Shown: positions 16,662 to 27,403 of the stretch, piece after piece
Layout: each line of letters starts with the position of its first letter
Position numbering within the stretch: the stretch's first letter is position 1
Assembly (NCBI RefSeq): GCF_900100015.1
Contig: NZ_FNDD01000012.1
Location: 62,001 to 126,000 of the forward strand
From: Vibrio xiamenensis
GTDB taxonomy: Bacteria; Pseudomonadota; Gammaproteobacteria; Enterobacterales; Vibrionaceae
Direction of reading: 5' to 3'
DNA length: 64,000 bases
Translations under genes and position numbers: made by a program
The notes under the pieces: generated by a model
The model's input: the letters and a program-made list of their open reading frames with translations, nothing else
What the model was told of the DNA's origin: nothing
Database searches by the model: none

Positions 16662-18695
16662 TCAAGCTTTACGCCGCTCAAGAATATAGCCGCCTTTCGT
16701 CAAACGCTGCGTAGCGGCCTCACAGCAAAGCGGCTTATCAAAGACAAATCCTTGAAACTGTTGACACCCCAAGGCTTTAAGTGCATCAAATTGGGCGAGA
16801 TTTTCTACCCCTTCGGCAATCACAGCCAGATTCAGCCGACTGGCGATCATAATGATCGAATCGACTATCGCTTGATCGTTTTCATTGTCGACTAAATGTG
16901 TGACAAACGAGCGGTCGATCTTGAGTACATCGACCGATAAGTGCTTGAGATAGCGTAGTGAAGAGTAGCCGGTACCAAAGTCGTCGATGGATATTTTGAC
17001 CTGGAGCGCTTTGAGTTCGGCCATTTTTTGAATCGCGCTTTCGATATTTTCCAGCAATAAATTTTCGGTAATTTCCAACTCGATATGTTCGCCAGTCACG
17101 CCCGCATCGTTTAAGCATTGGCGAATGTGAGCGACAAAATTTTCTTGAGCAAATTGCACTGGGCTGATGTTGATCGCCAAACGTTCAAAGTGCCTGGGTA
17201 AAACCGCGAGGCGTTTCCAGTTCGCATACTGGTGGATGGCGTGTTCAATAATCCAATTGCCGATTTTTAAAATCTGCCCAGTCTCTTCGGCCACCGCCAT
17301 AAAGTGACCGGGGTACAACAACCCTTTTTGTGGATGATTCCAACGAATTAATGCTTCAACGCCAATGATTTGATGGTCAAGGTTTACCTGTGGCTGATAG
17401 TGCAACTCAAGTTGCTGGAGTGAAAGCGCTTCATGTAACCCGCGTTCGATTTGTTGAAATGCTTCCACTTGGGCATGCATGGTGGGTTCATAGAACATAA
17501 AGTGATTACGCTGAGTTGCTTTGGTGCGATACAGCGCGGTATCCGCTTGACGCAAAATATCAATGTTATCGCCAATCTCAGCTGGAAAGGTGGCAATGCC
17601 GATACTGACCGTACAGTAGAGCTGATGCTCGTTGATGGTAAATGGATTGGAAATCAGTGTTAGCACTTGCTTGGCAATTTCTTCGGCGCGGCTTTTCGCA
17701 ACACAAGGCAGCAAAATCGCAAATTCATCTCCGCCAATACGCGCGGTCAAACAGCCGGGTTTAATCCACGCCGCCAAACGTTCGGCAATCGCTTTAAGAA
17801 GCATGTCGCCAATGGTATGACCTAATGAGTCGTTGATGGTTTTGAAGCGATCTAAGTCGAGGTAAAACAGCGCTCCAGTTGATTGGGTGAGCTCGGTTTG
17901 ATCTAAGGTTTCATCCAATTTTTGCAGCAGCAAACTGCGGTTTGCCAGCCCGGTGAGTGAGTCGTAATACGCCAGCTGATTCAATTTTGCTTCGGCAATT
18001 TCACGCTCTTGCCAAATATGCTGAAAAGTTGACGCTAAGTGGCTTAATTCATCTTTTCTGTGACTAAGAGGAATAGGAGTGGTCTGTTTGCTGTTTTGCA
18101 AAGATTGAACCCAATTGACCAGCACCATTAATGGCTTAGACAGTTTGTAATAAAAAAATACCAGTAAAATGCAAGTGAGAACTATGGTTCTTAGCAGATC
18201 AAACAGCAGCAGTTCGTGAGCTTTGGAAACAAACGTTTTCGCCAAACTGGAGCCATCGATAGTAAAACTCAATCTACCCTGCACCAGGTCGGAATCTGGT
18301 TGGTGAAGTGCAGTGGTAAACAGCGTTGAATCAGGCGTTAAGTAATTTGATAACGCGTTGATCATTATCCCATGTTGTTGATTGTCGCGTTGGCGCGCCG
18401 CGAGAGTATCACCGTAATCATCGACGATCTTAACGCTATTGACTGCAGGATCGCTCATCAAGGCGACGACCACCTGATTGGCGAGTAATGGATTAAGATG
18501 ATACGTAGCTTGGCTGGCACTGACGTAGTGCTGCATTAATTGCAGTTGGTAATGTTTTTGGATGCGTTGTTGCTCTTGGTTGAGATCCAGCAAAATCATG
18601 TACACGCTAAACACCAATCCCAGCGCCACAGAGACGAGAAAGACAGTTTTGGCTTGGCGAACAGCGAGGGATGAAGAACGATGCATTGTGAACAT
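16662..18695 (-). CDS. membrane-bound GGDEF-EAL cyclic di-GMP enzyme
   Basis: 677 residues. A first membrane helix (about 17-37), a periplasmic sensor part (40-165) and a second helix (168-190) are followed by a HAMP-like linker, GGDEF (motif at 321-325) and EAL (EALIRW at 447-452). Catalytic motifs DDFGTGYSS, LKIDRSF and AEGVE are present. No RxxD site precedes GGDEF. The enzyme could make or destroy cyclic di-GMP; direction cannot be set from sequence. It reads an envelope or periplasmic signal. In V. cholerae a GGDEF/EAL gene occupies the same place before prfC. It is transcribed divergently from prfC. Confidence 0.9.
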   Translation of the reverse strand: MFTMHRSSSLAVRQAKTVFLVSVALGLVFSVYMILLDLNQEQQRIQKHYQLQLMQHYVSASQATYHLNPLLANQVVVALMSDPAVNSVKIVDDYGDTLAARQRDNQQHGIMINALSNYLTPDSTLFTTALHQPDSDLVQGRLSFTIDGSSLAKTFVSKAHELLLFDLLRTIVLTCILLVFFYYKLSKPLMVLVNWVQSLQNSKQTTPIPLSHRKDELSHLASTFQHIWQEREIAEAKLNQLAYYDSLTGLANRSLLLQKLDETLDQTELTQSTGALFYLDLDRFKTINDSLGHTIGDMLLKAIAERLAAWIKPGCLTARIGGDEFAILLPCVAKSRAEEIAKQVLTLISNPFTINEHQLYCTVSIGIATFPAEIGDNIDILRQADTALYRTKATQRNHFMFYEPTMHAQVEAFQQIERGLHEALSLQQLELHYQPQVNLDHQIIGVEALIRWNHPQKGLLYPGHFMAVAEETGQILKIGNWIIEHAIHQYANWKRLAVLPRHFERLAINISPVQFAQENFVAHIRQCLNDAGVTGEHIELEITENLLLENIESAIQKMAELKALQVKISIDDFGTGYSSLRYLKHLSVDVLKIDRSFVTHLVDNENDQAIVDSIIMIASRLNLAVIAEGVENLAQFDALKALGCQQFQGFVFDKPLCCEAATQRLTKGGYILERRKA

Positions 18696-18895
18696 TACAA
18701 CCTGCGGAGTCTGGATTACTCCTTTAGTTATAGCTTAAAAAATTCGATGTTTTTAACTTGCCCAGCGCAAAGAATTTTGGCGGGAAACAAGATGGATTGT
18801 TGCTCAAGTGCACAAGATAGGGGAGAATACCGCGCAATTAATTTGAGCTATTGGCATCCCTGAAATGCCGATATCAAGCCTAAAAGAGCCGTAGT

Positions 18896-20485
18896 ATGTC
18901 AAATGAAGCCTTTTTAAGCGAAGTATCCAAACGTCGTACGTTTGCGATCATTTCGCACCCGGATGCGGGTAAAACCACAATTACTGAAAAAGTTCTGTTA
19001 TTCGGACGCGCAATTCAAACCGCAGGTACGGTGAAAGGTCGTGGATCAAACCAGCATGCAAAATCTGACTGGATGGAAATGGAGAAAGAGCGTGGTATCT
19101 CGGTAACCACCTCTGTGATGCAGTTTCCTTATAACGAATGTCTGGTTAACTTGCTTGATACTCCAGGGCACGAAGACTTCTCGGAAGATACCTACCGTAC
19201 TTTGACCGCGGTTGACTCTTGTTTAATGGTGATCGACGCGGCGAAAGGTGTCGAAGATCGTACTCGTAAATTGATGGAAGTAACGCGCCTGCGCGATACA
19301 CCAATCATCACTTTTATGAACAAACTTGACCGTGATGTTCGTGATCCAATGGAAGTGTTGGATGAAGTAGAAAACGAACTGGGTATGATGTGCGCACCGA
19401 TTACCTGGCCAATCGGCTGCGGTAAAGAGTTTAAAGGTGTTTATCATATTCATCGCGACGAGACGATTCTTTATGAATCTGGTCATGGCCATGAGATTCA
19501 GGAAGTTCGTATCATCAAAGGTTTGGATAACCCAGAGCTCGATGAACAAGTGGGTGCCGATTTGGCACAAAGCGTCCGTGAGGAGTTGGAACTCGTTATT
19601 GGTGCTTGTCCTGAGTTTGATCTTGAGTCATTCCTGACGGGTGAACTAACGCCAGTTTATTTCGGTACTGCATTAGGTAACTTCGGTGTTGACCACATGC
19701 TCGATGGTTTGACTGAATGGGCACCAGCTCCGAAAACTCGTCAGGCAGTTGAGCGCGAAGTGGAAGCAACAGAAGAAAGCTTCTCGGGTTTCGTGTTTAA
19801 AATCCAAGCTAACATGGATCCAAAACACCGTGACCGTATCGCTTTCATGCGTATTGTGTCGGGTACTTATACTCAAGGTATGAAGATGAACCACGTGCGT
19901 ATTGGCAAACAAGTCAATATTTCCGACGCCGTGACCTTCATGGCCGGCGACCGCTCTCGTGCGGAAAATGCCTACGCGGGTGACATCATTGGTCTACATA
20001 ACCACGGTACGATTCAAATCGGTGACACCTTCACCCAAGGTGGCTCGTTGAAATTCTCGGGTATTCCGAACTTTGCACCAGAACTGTTCCGCCGTATTCG
20101 CTTAAAAGATCCGTTGAAGCAGAAGCAATTGCTTAAAGGTTTGGTGCAGCTTTCTGAAGAAGGTGCCGTGCAGGTGTTCCGCCCATTGCAAAACAACGAT
20201 CTGATCGTTGGCGCAGTAGGTGTGCTGCAGTTTGATGTGGTGGTTGCGCGTTTGAAAGCTGAATACAACGTTGAAGCGATTTACGAAGGCGTTAACGTTG
20301 CGACAGCGCGCTGGGTAGAATGCCAAGATGGCAAGAAATTCGATGAGTTCCAACGTAAGAACCAAGCGAACTTAGCCCTAGATGGTGGTGATAACCTTAC
20401 CTACATTGCACCAACTATGGTTAACCTCAACTTGGCTCAAGAGCGTTTTCCAGATGTTGTCTTCCGTGCAACACGTGAACACTAA
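18896..20485 (+). CDS. prfC: peptide chain release factor 3
   Basis: 529 residues, full length. RF3 is a translational GTPase that removes RF1/RF2 from the ribosome after peptide release. G motifs are at about residues 20-27 (DAGKTTIT), 86-90 (DTPGHEDF) and 140-143 (NKLD). EF-G-like domains follow. It has a strongly biased codon pattern and its own promoter region of about 200 bp. Confidence 0.98.
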   Translation: MSNEAFLSEVSKRRTFAIISHPDAGKTTITEKVLLFGRAIQTAGTVKGRGSNQHAKSDWMEMEKERGISVTTSVMQFPYNECLVNLLDTPGHEDFSEDTYRTLTAVDSCLMVIDAAKGVEDRTRKLMEVTRLRDTPIITFMNKLDRDVRDPMEVLDEVENELGMMCAPITWPIGCGKEFKGVYHIHRDETILYESGHGHEIQEVRIIKGLDNPELDEQVGADLAQSVREELELVIGACPEFDLESFLTGELTPVYFGTALGNFGVDHMLDGLTEWAPAPKTRQAVEREVEATEESFSGFVFKIQANMDPKHRDRIAFMRIVSGTYTQGMKMNHVRIGKQVNISDAVTFMAGDRSRAENAYAGDIIGLHNHGTIQIGDTFTQGGSLKFSGIPNFAPELFRRIRLKDPLKQKQLLKGLVQLSEEGAVQVFRPLQNNDLIVGAVGVLQFDVVVARLKAEYNVEAIYEGVNVATARWVECQDGKKFDEFQRKNQANLALDGGDNLTYIAPTMVNLNLAQERFPDVVFRATREH

Positions 20486-20500
20486 TTACAAGCTGATATA

Positions 20501-20567
20501 AGGCTGCGATGATTTATCGCAGCCTGTTGTAAATGTAAAAATGCCGCTCATTGAAGCGGCATTTTTT
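20501..20567 (+). terminator. twin-hairpin terminator after prfC
   Basis: The first hairpin is AGGCTGCGAT/ATCGCAGCCT (20501-20510/20516-20525, 10 bp, no T-run). The second is AATGCCGCT/AGCGGCATT (20540-20548/20555-20563) with flanking A- and T-runs, so it also serves the converging srmB. Confidence 0.85.
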
Positions 20568-20603
20568 ATGTGCTGAACACACTAAGCTTGCGTGTTGAGT
20601 CGC

Positions 20604-21836
20604 TTATTTTTTCTTAGCGACTTTCTTTTTGCTTTTCGCAGCGGCTTTTTTCTTGTCGTCTTTTTTCTTTTTCTTCTTAAACACAGGCTTTTTGTGTTTT
20701 GGACGTAATCCGTCAACAAAGCGCTCTTTGATATCTTCTTTCACGTAGCGAGCCACGCGATCCATCATTGGTTGGTCGTGGGCTTCAACCAGAGAAATGG
20801 CATTGCCTTTTTTACCTGCTCGCGCTGTACGACCGATGCGATGCAAATAAACATCGGCGCTGCGAGGCATGTCGTAGTTAATGACGTGGCTGATATCAGG
20901 AAGGTCGATACCGCGCGCTGCAACGTCGGTGGCTAGCAGTACGTTGACTGCGCCATCACGAAAACGGGCAATCGCGTTGTTACGACGATCTTGAGGCATT
21001 TCGCCTTGAATCCAAGCACATGGAATTTCCGCGCGTTCCAATTCGGTACGCAGCTCAGCCAAGCGTTCGCGAGTTTTCAAAAACACGATAGAGCGTTCAG
21101 CCTGGCTGGTCAGAATAGCTTTGAGCAATTCGAGTTTATGTTCGGCGGTGTCGGCGCGGTGATACCACTGGGCAATCTTTTTGCGCTCGCGACGTGAAGG
21201 CTCGGCATCCAGTTCTGCAGGCTCATTAAGTAGCCCAGCACTAAAACCTTCTACTCCTTTGCCTTCAAGCGTTGCCGAAAACAGCAAGGTTTGTTTGCGC
21301 CAGCGACATTCGGTTGAAAGCTTATCAACCACAGGGCCGAAACCCATATCCAACATACGGTCGGCTTCATCAAGGATCAGCCATTCAATCGCGCGACAAT
21401 CAAAACGTTCCGCTTCGATGTATTCCATCAAACGGCCAGGTGTCGCTACCACGATATCTTGAGTCTTGGCCAGAATATCGGCGTGTTCTTGGTATTGAAC
21501 GCCACCAGTGATAGTAAAGATATTTAGCGAGGTGTGTTGTGCCAGAGCACGAGCTTGATCAGCCACTTGCATCGCCAATTCGCGAGTTGGAGTTAGGATC
21601 AGTACGCGAGCCGGCCCTGGTTTACGACGCGGAAAATCTTGCAAAAACTGCAGCGCAGGAAGCACAAATGCGGCAGTTTTACCCGTTCCGGTCGGCGCAG
21701 AAGCTAACACATCACGGCCATCCAAGGCGGCTGGAATGGCTTGAGCTTGGATTTCGGTTGGTCGGCTGAAACCCATGCTTTCAATGGCTTGAAGCAAGTT
21801 TGGGTCTAGATCAAGTTCAGCGAAAGTTTTGATCAC
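20604..21836 (-). CDS. srmB: DEAD-box ATP-dependent RNA helicase SrmB
   Basis: 410 residues. All helicase motifs are present: Q motif (GFSRPTEIQAQAIP, 23-36), APTGTGKT, PTREL, TPGRL, DEAD, SAT, and the C-terminal ATDVAARGID and HRIGRTARAG. The tail after about residue 375 is almost entirely Lys/Ala, a non-specific RNA-binding extension. SrmB works early in 50S subunit assembly, on the 23S rRNA-L4-L24 complex. The neighbour yfiC also lies beside srmB in E. coli, which supports SrmB over other DEAD-box paralogues. Confidence 0.92.
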   Translation of the reverse strand: MIKTFAELDLDPNLLQAIESMGFSRPTEIQAQAIPAALDGRDVLASAPTGTGKTAAFVLPALQFLQDFPRRKPGPARVLILTPTRELAMQVADQARALAQHTSLNIFTITGGVQYQEHADILAKTQDIVVATPGRLMEYIEAERFDCRAIEWLILDEADRMLDMGFGPVVDKLSTECRWRKQTLLFSATLEGKGVEGFSAGLLNEPAELDAEPSRRERKKIAQWYHRADTAEHKLELLKAILTSQAERSIVFLKTRERLAELRTELERAEIPCAWIQGEMPQDRRNNAIARFRDGAVNVLLATDVAARGIDLPDISHVINYDMPRSADVYLHRIGRTARAGKKGNAISLVEAHDQPMMDRVARYVKEDIKERFVDGLRPKHKKPVFKKKKKKDDKKKAAAKSKKKVAKKK

Positions 21837-21926
21837 GTTAGTATCTCCGCAGGCCTAGTGGCGAAATAAGGGATAATTCAAAACGCCGTATTATACGGGC
21901 ATTAGTGAGCAGGATCACAGGTAATT

Positions 21927-22631
21927 CTACATCTTTAGATAAAAATCTTTGGTCAAAGCGGTAAATTGGCCGCTGTAAGCTTGCTTTTCTCGAATCGTCA
22001 GCGTGCTTTTAACGCAGGTTTGCTGGTGTTTTCTCAGTTCGATCAGCAGTCGATTCGGCGCTTTGTGCTCGGTTGGCGATACTTGGCACACGCGAGATGC
22101 AAACAGCCCGTGGTGCTTGGCGCTTGCGATAAATGCTCGCCCTTCAACGACAGGTAAAATAAAACTCGCCTGTCCGTCTTCAGTCAGCCATTTTGCGCAG
22201 TTACTCAGCAGGATTTGATGGTCGAGATGATCACTATGACGAGCTTTGGCCCGCTGCGGCATTTGCGCTTGCTCACCGCTTAAAAAATAGGGCGGATTAC
22301 AGATAATGACCTCAAAAAGATTGTCAAATTGCGCCTCTCGCGCATCGCTCTGAATGAGGGTAATTCGGCTTTGCCATGGGCTGCGTTCGATATTACCTGT
22401 GGCCGATGCTATCGCACAATCATCGATCTCAATCGCCGTAATTTGTGCGTGGGCTCTACGCTGTGCACACATCAAGGCTAACAAGCCTGTTCCGGTACCA
22501 ATATCAAGTACCGTTTTCGCATCGTTAAGTTGAGTCCAAGCACCGAGCAGTACGCCATCAGTACTGACGGCCATTCCGGCACTTCCTTGTTCAACGGTAA
22601 ATTTCTTGAAGGAAAAACGTTTGTTTTTCAA
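21927..22631 (-). CDS. yfiC: tRNA1(Val) (adenine37-N6)-methyltransferase
   Basis: 234 residues, Rossmann-fold SAM methyltransferase: motif I DIGTGTGLLAL near residues 43-53 and the catalytic NPPYF near 110-114, typical of N6-adenine enzymes. In E. coli YfiC (TrmN6) methylates A37 of tRNA1(Val). It lies 90 bp upstream of srmB on the same strand, so the two may share a transcript. Confidence 0.93.
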   Translation of the reverse strand: MKNKRFSFKKFTVEQGSAGMAVSTDGVLLGAWTQLNDAKTVLDIGTGTGLLALMCAQRRAHAQITAIEIDDCAIASATGNIERSPWQSRITLIQSDAREAQFDNLFEVIICNPPYFLSGEQAQMPQRAKARHSDHLDHQILLSNCAKWLTEDGQASFILPVVEGRAFIASAKHHGLFASRVCQVSPTEHKAPNRLLIELRKHQQTCVKSTLTIREKQAYSGQFTALTKDFYLKM

Positions 22632-22957
22632 TGTGCTATGCCTTGTATTTAACGCTATTAATTATGTGAAAATTAGATTGTTTTTCTGATTTTTAGTCTA
22701 ACTCAGGATGATTGTACTAAATCTGATACAGTAAAATAGGAAAATTCTTAGAATTAAAATTCGAATATTCTTATTTTATTGGCTTATATATCTGGTTTTA
22801 TAATTGTTGTCTGGATTTATATAGCGTTTTAATGGTTGAACTTGCGTATTGCTGGTTAGTTCGTCATGATCCCGCTCCCAGATTTTGCCCTGGGTGGGGT
22901 TGGAAAACCATTTTTACCCCGACACAACATCAATAATTTATATAAAAAGGGTTAGCT
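22632..22957. other. AT-rich intergenic region and brnQ leader
   Basis: 326 bp without a convincing gene between divergent yfiC and brnQ. It holds a 6-bp palindrome AATTCT-T-AGAATT (22743-22755) in the AT-rich part. Two stacked hairpins follow near brnQ: CCCAG/CTGGG (22877-22894) and GGGGTTGG..CCA..ACCCC (22896-22920). An in-frame 29-codon mini-ORF runs 22866-22955 and stops 2 bases before the brnQ start, without a clear ribosome site. It looks like a regulated leader, but I recognise no known riboswitch. Confidence 0.45.
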
Positions 22958-24271
22958 GTGAAGCAGACTTTAAAATTTTCAGACGTAACTGCAGTCGGCT
23001 TTATGCTGTTTGCATTTTTTCTAGGGGCGGGGAATATTATCTTTCCTCCATTTGCCGGGCAACTTGCCGGTGATCACCTGTTACCTGCCATGGTCGGTTT
23101 TCTACTCACTGCCGTGGGGCTACCTTTGGTGACTATCATTGCTATCGCATTAGCGGGTGGTACTTGGGAGCACATGACTCGCGATTTGCCGAAACAGGCT
23201 GCGACACTGATGGCGGCGCTGATTTTTATCATCATTGGCCCTGCTTTTGCCGCGCCGCGCACCGGTTTGGTTGCATTTGAAATGGGCGTTAATCCTTTTA
23301 TTAGCGATTCAACTCAACTGCATCTGACGCTATTCTCCGTGCTGTTTTTTGCTGTCGCTATGCTGTTTGCTTGGTATCAAGGCCGCCTTATCGACATGAT
23401 CGGCAAAATCCTCACACCAGTGTTGTTCATCGGTTTGATCATTTTGGCGGTAAGTGTGTTTGTTAATCCGCAAGGTGAAATCATGCCAGCGCAAGGTGAG
23501 TACCTGACGCACCCATTGCAAAAGGGCTTCCTTGAGGGCTACAACACCATGGATACCTTCGCTTCGCTGATGTTTGGCGTACTGATGGTAGATGCGCTGC
23601 GCGGTAAAGGTATTACTGAGCGCCGCGCGACGACCAAATACTTGATTAGCGCAGCATGCATTGCCGCAGCAGGTTTGGCGTTTGTGTACATTTCGCTGTT
23701 CTACCTAGGCGCAACCAGCTCTGCTGTGGCCGCTGGGGCGGATAACGGCGGTATGGTACTAAGCCAATACGTTCAAGCGCTGTTTGGCAGTCATGGTCAG
23801 CTGGTGCTCTCGCTGATTGTATTGCTGGCGTGTTTAACTACCGCTATCGGCCTGATTTCAGCGTGTTCGGATTTCTTTAGTACCCATACGCCGCTGTCTT
23901 ACAAAACTTGGGTTCTGATTACCGGTATTGCGTGTGCGGTCGTTGCCAATGTCGGGCTTGCCCAGCTTATTTCTCTGTCGGTTCCGGCTCTGTTTGCTCT
24001 GTATCCGGTAGCGATCGCTTTGGTGGCGTTAACCTTCCTACGCAGCAAGTTTCCAAATCCCCGCTTAGCGTACCGTTTTGTTTTGCTGGTTTCGTTTCTG
24101 TTTGCATTGATTGATGCGGCGAAAGTGGCAGGTGTTAATGTCTCAGCACTGCATTTCCTTCCACTATTTGATGTTGGTATGGGCTGGGTACTGCCAACGA
24201 TTGCTGCGATTGTAGTGATGTTTTTTGCGGGTAAAGCCACTGAGCCGCAAACCGTTCAAGACAACGCATAA
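22958..24271 (+). CDS. brnQ: branched-chain amino acid:Na+ symporter (LIVCS family)
   Basis: 437 residues with a GTG start behind an AAAGGG ribosome site. Twelve hydrophobic segments fit the LIVCS carriers that import leucine, isoleucine and valine with sodium. The N-terminal FFLGAGNIIFPPFAGQLAG (about residues 20-38) is the family signature. It is transcribed alone with its own terminator; leader structure upstream is noted separately. Confidence 0.93.
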   Translation: MKQTLKFSDVTAVGFMLFAFFLGAGNIIFPPFAGQLAGDHLLPAMVGFLLTAVGLPLVTIIAIALAGGTWEHMTRDLPKQAATLMAALIFIIIGPAFAAPRTGLVAFEMGVNPFISDSTQLHLTLFSVLFFAVAMLFAWYQGRLIDMIGKILTPVLFIGLIILAVSVFVNPQGEIMPAQGEYLTHPLQKGFLEGYNTMDTFASLMFGVLMVDALRGKGITERRATTKYLISAACIAAAGLAFVYISLFYLGATSSAVAAGADNGGMVLSQYVQALFGSHGQLVLSLIVLLACLTTAIGLISACSDFFSTHTPLSYKTWVLITGIACAVVANVGLAQLISLSVPALFALYPVAIALVALTFLRSKFPNPRLAYRFVLLVSFLFALIDAAKVAGVNVSALHFLPLFDVGMGWVLPTIAAIVVMFFAGKATEPQTVQDNA

Positions 24272-24288
24272 TAGCCGTCTTTGATTGT

Positions 24289-24328
24289 AAAAAATCCCTT
24301 GCCTTTGCTTAGGTGAGGGATTTTTTTT
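24289..24328 (+). terminator. rho-independent terminator after brnQ
   Basis: AAAAAATCCCT (24289-24299) pairs with AGGGATTTTTT (24316-24326), with an inner CCT/AGG pair, followed by more T. Confidence 0.88.
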
Positions 24329-24456
24329 GTCTTAATGGAATGCCAATACCACAGAGTTGTCTTGGTGTCTGTGGTGGCGACAAAAATCCCTGTATCTTCC
24401 TCACATTTTTCAGTAGAATTCTGCGGTTAAATTCTACGCTAAAATGTTGAGCAAAC

Positions 24457-25555
24457 ATGTTTGAAATCAATCCTATTAAAAATCGTCTTCAGGACGTGTC
24501 TGAGCGCACGAAAGTCCTGAGGGGGTATCTTTGACTATGACGCCAAGAAAGAGCGTCTAGAAGAAGTAAACGCAGAGTTAGAGCAACCCGATGTCTGGAA
24601 CGAACCTGAGCGCGCCCAAGCCTTAGGTAAAGAACGCGCGTCTCTTGAAGCCGTGGTTGAGACAATCGTCGAGTTAGATCAAGGCGTCGAAGACGTTGAT
24701 GGTCTGCTTGAGCTAGCGGTTGAAGAACAAGACCAAGAAACCTTTGACGAAATTGAACCTGAACTCGCCGAGCTTGAAGAGAAGCTGGCGAAATTAGAGT
24801 TCCGTCGTATGTTCTCGGGTGATCACGACAGCTCTGACTGCTATATCGACTTACAAGCCGGTTCTGGCGGCACTGAGGCCCAAGACTGGACCAATATGAT
24901 GCTTCGTATGTACTTGCGCTGGGCAGAAGCCAAAGGCTTCAAAGCGGAAGTGATTGAAGTTTCTGAAGGCGAAGTCGCTGGCCTAAAATCGGCCACGGTA
25001 CGTATTTCTGGTGAATACGCATACGGTTGGTTGCGCACTGAAACGGGCGTGCATCGCCTAGTTCGTAAGTCGCCATTCGATTCAGGCGGCCGTCGTCATA
25101 CGTCATTTGCATCTGCGTTTATCTACCCTGAGGTTGATGAAAACATCGATATCGATATTAATCCGGCGGATTTGCGTATCGACGTTTACCGCGCATCAGG
25201 CGCTGGTGGTCAGCACGTTAACACCACAGAATCGGCGGTACGTATTACCCACTTACCGACCAATACTGTTGTGCAGTGTCAGAATGACCGCTCTCAACAC
25301 AAAAACAAAGACCAAGCGATGAAACAGCTGCGCGCTAAGTTGTTTGAGCTGGAACTGCAAAAGCAGAATGCCGAGAAACAAGCTAACGAAGACGCCAAAT
25401 CGGATATCGGTTGGGGCAGTCAAATTCGTTCATACGTGTTAGATGACTCGCGCATTAAAGATTTACGTACTGGCGTTGAAAACCGTAACACGCAAGCGGT
25501 TTTAGATGGCGACCTAGACAAATTTATCGAAGCTAGCCTGAAATCAGGCCTGTAA
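24457..25555 (+). CDS. prfB: peptide chain release factor 2, programmed +1 frameshift
   Basis: RF2 releases the chain at UGA and UAA. Frame 1 runs ATG 24457 for 25 codons to an in-frame TGA at 24532-24534. A +1 shift at CTT-TGA-C continues as [10 protein letters not shown] for 340 more residues, giving 365 in all, the E. coli length. Without the frameshift the gene would look truncated to a 300-residue internal ORF. SPF (anticodon-like, in RKSPFDSGG) and the catalytic GGQ (SGAGGQHVN) are present. lysS follows after 34 bp, as in E. coli. Confidence 0.97.
24520..24535 (+). promoter_or_regulatory. prfB programmed +1 frameshift site
   Basis: The SD-like AGGGGG (24520-24525) lies 3 bases before the slippery CTT, then TGA C. 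This is the same arrangement as E. coli prfB. Low RF2 lets the ribosome pause and slip forward, so RF2 controls its own synthesis. Confidence 0.97.
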
Positions 25556-25589
25556 GCTTTTCACCGACCACAGACAGGATAGATCGAAA

Positions 25590-27107
25590 ATGACTGATGC
25601 TGTTCAAAACGAAAACCTTCAAGAAGAAAACAAGCTGATTGCTGAGCGTCGCGCGAAACTCGATGAAATTCGCAAGAATTGCAAAGCAAATGGTCACCCA
25701 AATGATTTCCGTCGTGACAGCCTAGCTGGCGACTTACAAGAACAATTCGGTGAAAAGACCAAAGAAGAACTCGAAGCGCTTAATCACGTTGTCGCGATTG
25801 CGGGCCGTGTGATGGCAAAACGTGGTCCATTCTTGGTAATTCAAGAAACCTCAGGCCGCATTCAAGCTTATGCTGCGAAAGATGTGCAAAAAGAGCTTAA
25901 AGCGAAATATCAAGGTTTGGACATCGGCGACATCATCGGTGTGAAAGGTGCGTTGCACAAGTCTGGTAAAGGCGATCTTTACGTCAACATGGAAGAGTAC
26001 GAATTGCTGACCAAAGCGCTGCGTCCTCTACCAGAGAAATTCCACGGCTTGACTGACCAAGAGATGCGTTACCGTCAACGTTATGTTGATTTGATTGTGA
26101 ACGAAGATTCTCGCCACGCGTTTATCATTCGCTCTAAGTTAGTGTCTGCGATCCGTAACTTCATGAGCTCAAAAGGCTATTTGGAAGTTGAAACGCCGAT
26201 GATGCACGTGATCCCTGGCGGCGCAACGGCGCGTCCATTCGTAACTCATCACAACGCGCTCGATATCGACATGTACTTGCGTGTTGCTCCAGAGCTGTAC
26301 CTTAAGCGTTTGGTGGTAGGTGGCTTTGACCGCGTATTTGAAATCAACCGTAACTTCCGTAACGAAGGTTTGTCTCCGCGTCATAACCCAGAATTCACTA
26401 TGATGGAATTCTACCAAGCGTACGCCGATTACAAAGACTTGATGGATCTGACTGAAGAGATGTTAAGTACCGTGGCGATGGAAGTGCATGGTTCAACTTC
26501 AATGCCTTACGGTGATGAAACGGTAGAATTTGGTGGTACTTATGCCCGCATGAGCATGTTTGAAGCCATTAAACACTACAATCCAAACCACGAAGCGATT
26601 CAAAACCTGACCGAACAAGATCTGCAAGATCGTGAATTGATGGTGTCGATCGCCAAATCGGTTCACGTTGAAGTAGAAAGCTTCTGGACATGTGGTCAAT
26701 TGCTTGAAGAGATCTTTGGTGAAACCGCTGAACCGAAATTGATCCAGCCAACGTTCATCACAGGCTACCCAGCTGATATCTCGCCATTGGCGCGTCGTAG
26801 CGATGACAACCCATTCTTCACTGACCGCTTTGAGTTCTTCATCGGTGGTCGTGAAGTTGCTAACGGTTTCTCTGAGCTTAACGACGCAGAAGACCAAGAT
26901 GCGCGCTTTAAAGCTCAGGTTGATGCGAAAGATGCCGGTGATGATGAAGCGATGTACTACGATGCTGACTACATCACAGCACTTGAGCATGGTTTGCCGC
27001 CAACAGCGGGTCAAGGTATCGGTATTGACCGTCTCACGATGCTATTTACCAATACTCATACCATTCGTGACGTGATTCTATTCCCGGCAATGCGTCCACA
27101 AGCGTAA
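25590..27107 (+). CDS. lysS: lysyl-tRNA synthetase, class II
   Basis: 505 residues, the standard class II LysRS length. The N-terminal OB-fold anticodon domain covers about 60-150. Class II motif 2 ([20 protein letters not shown], near 259-278) and motif 3 ([11 protein letters not shown], near 482-492) are intact. The enzyme charges tRNA(Lys). It lies 34 bp after prfB and is probably co-transcribed. Confidence 0.98.
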   Translation: MTDAVQNENLQEENKLIAERRAKLDEIRKNCKANGHPNDFRRDSLAGDLQEQFGEKTKEELEALNHVVAIAGRVMAKRGPFLVIQETSGRIQAYAAKDVQKELKAKYQGLDIGDIIGVKGALHKSGKGDLYVNMEEYELLTKALRPLPEKFHGLTDQEMRYRQRYVDLIVNEDSRHAFIIRSKLVSAIRNFMSSKGYLEVETPMMHVIPGGATARPFVTHHNALDIDMYLRVAPELYLKRLVVGGFDRVFEINRNFRNEGLSPRHNPEFTMMEFYQAYADYKDLMDLTEEMLSTVAMEVHGSTSMPYGDETVEFGGTYARMSMFEAIKHYNPNHEAIQNLTEQDLQDRELMVSIAKSVHVEVESFWTCGQLLEEIFGETAEPKLIQPTFITGYPADISPLARRSDDNPFFTDRFEFFIGGREVANGFSELNDAEDQDARFKAQVDAKDAGDDEAMYYDADYITALEHGLPPTAGQGIGIDRLTMLFTNTHTIRDVILFPAMRPQA

Positions 27108-27134
27108 TAGTTCGCCGCTAAAGTCGAAATGTTA

Positions 27135-27161
27135 AAAAAGCCATCGTCAGATGGCTTTTTT
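27135..27161 (+). terminator. rho-independent terminator after lysS
   Basis: An 11-bp stem AAAAAGCCATC/GATGGCTTTTT (27135-27145/27150-27160) with loop GTCA and a T-run. Confidence 0.9.
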
Positions 27162-27403
27162 TATACGGCGAATATTTGCTCAATTTTCTATTCTGTTTTT
27201 CTATATGTCTTATGAATGACGCGCAATCGTTGCAATAAGTTTGTGAATGAAGGTCTCGTTCTCTTTGCGAAAACAAGTTATTAATCGCTTTGTCTTGAAG
27301 ATGAGACAGATTATTTTCGCAAGTCTCGATAATGTAACGTCTAAACGACATGCGTTAGTTGGCGCTGTTTACAAACTAATAATTAAACATAAGGAACAGA
27401 TAA

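Noticed and set aside
22885..23073. 62-codon frame overlapping the start of brnQ
   Set aside because: It runs through the brnQ start in another frame, with no ribosome site.
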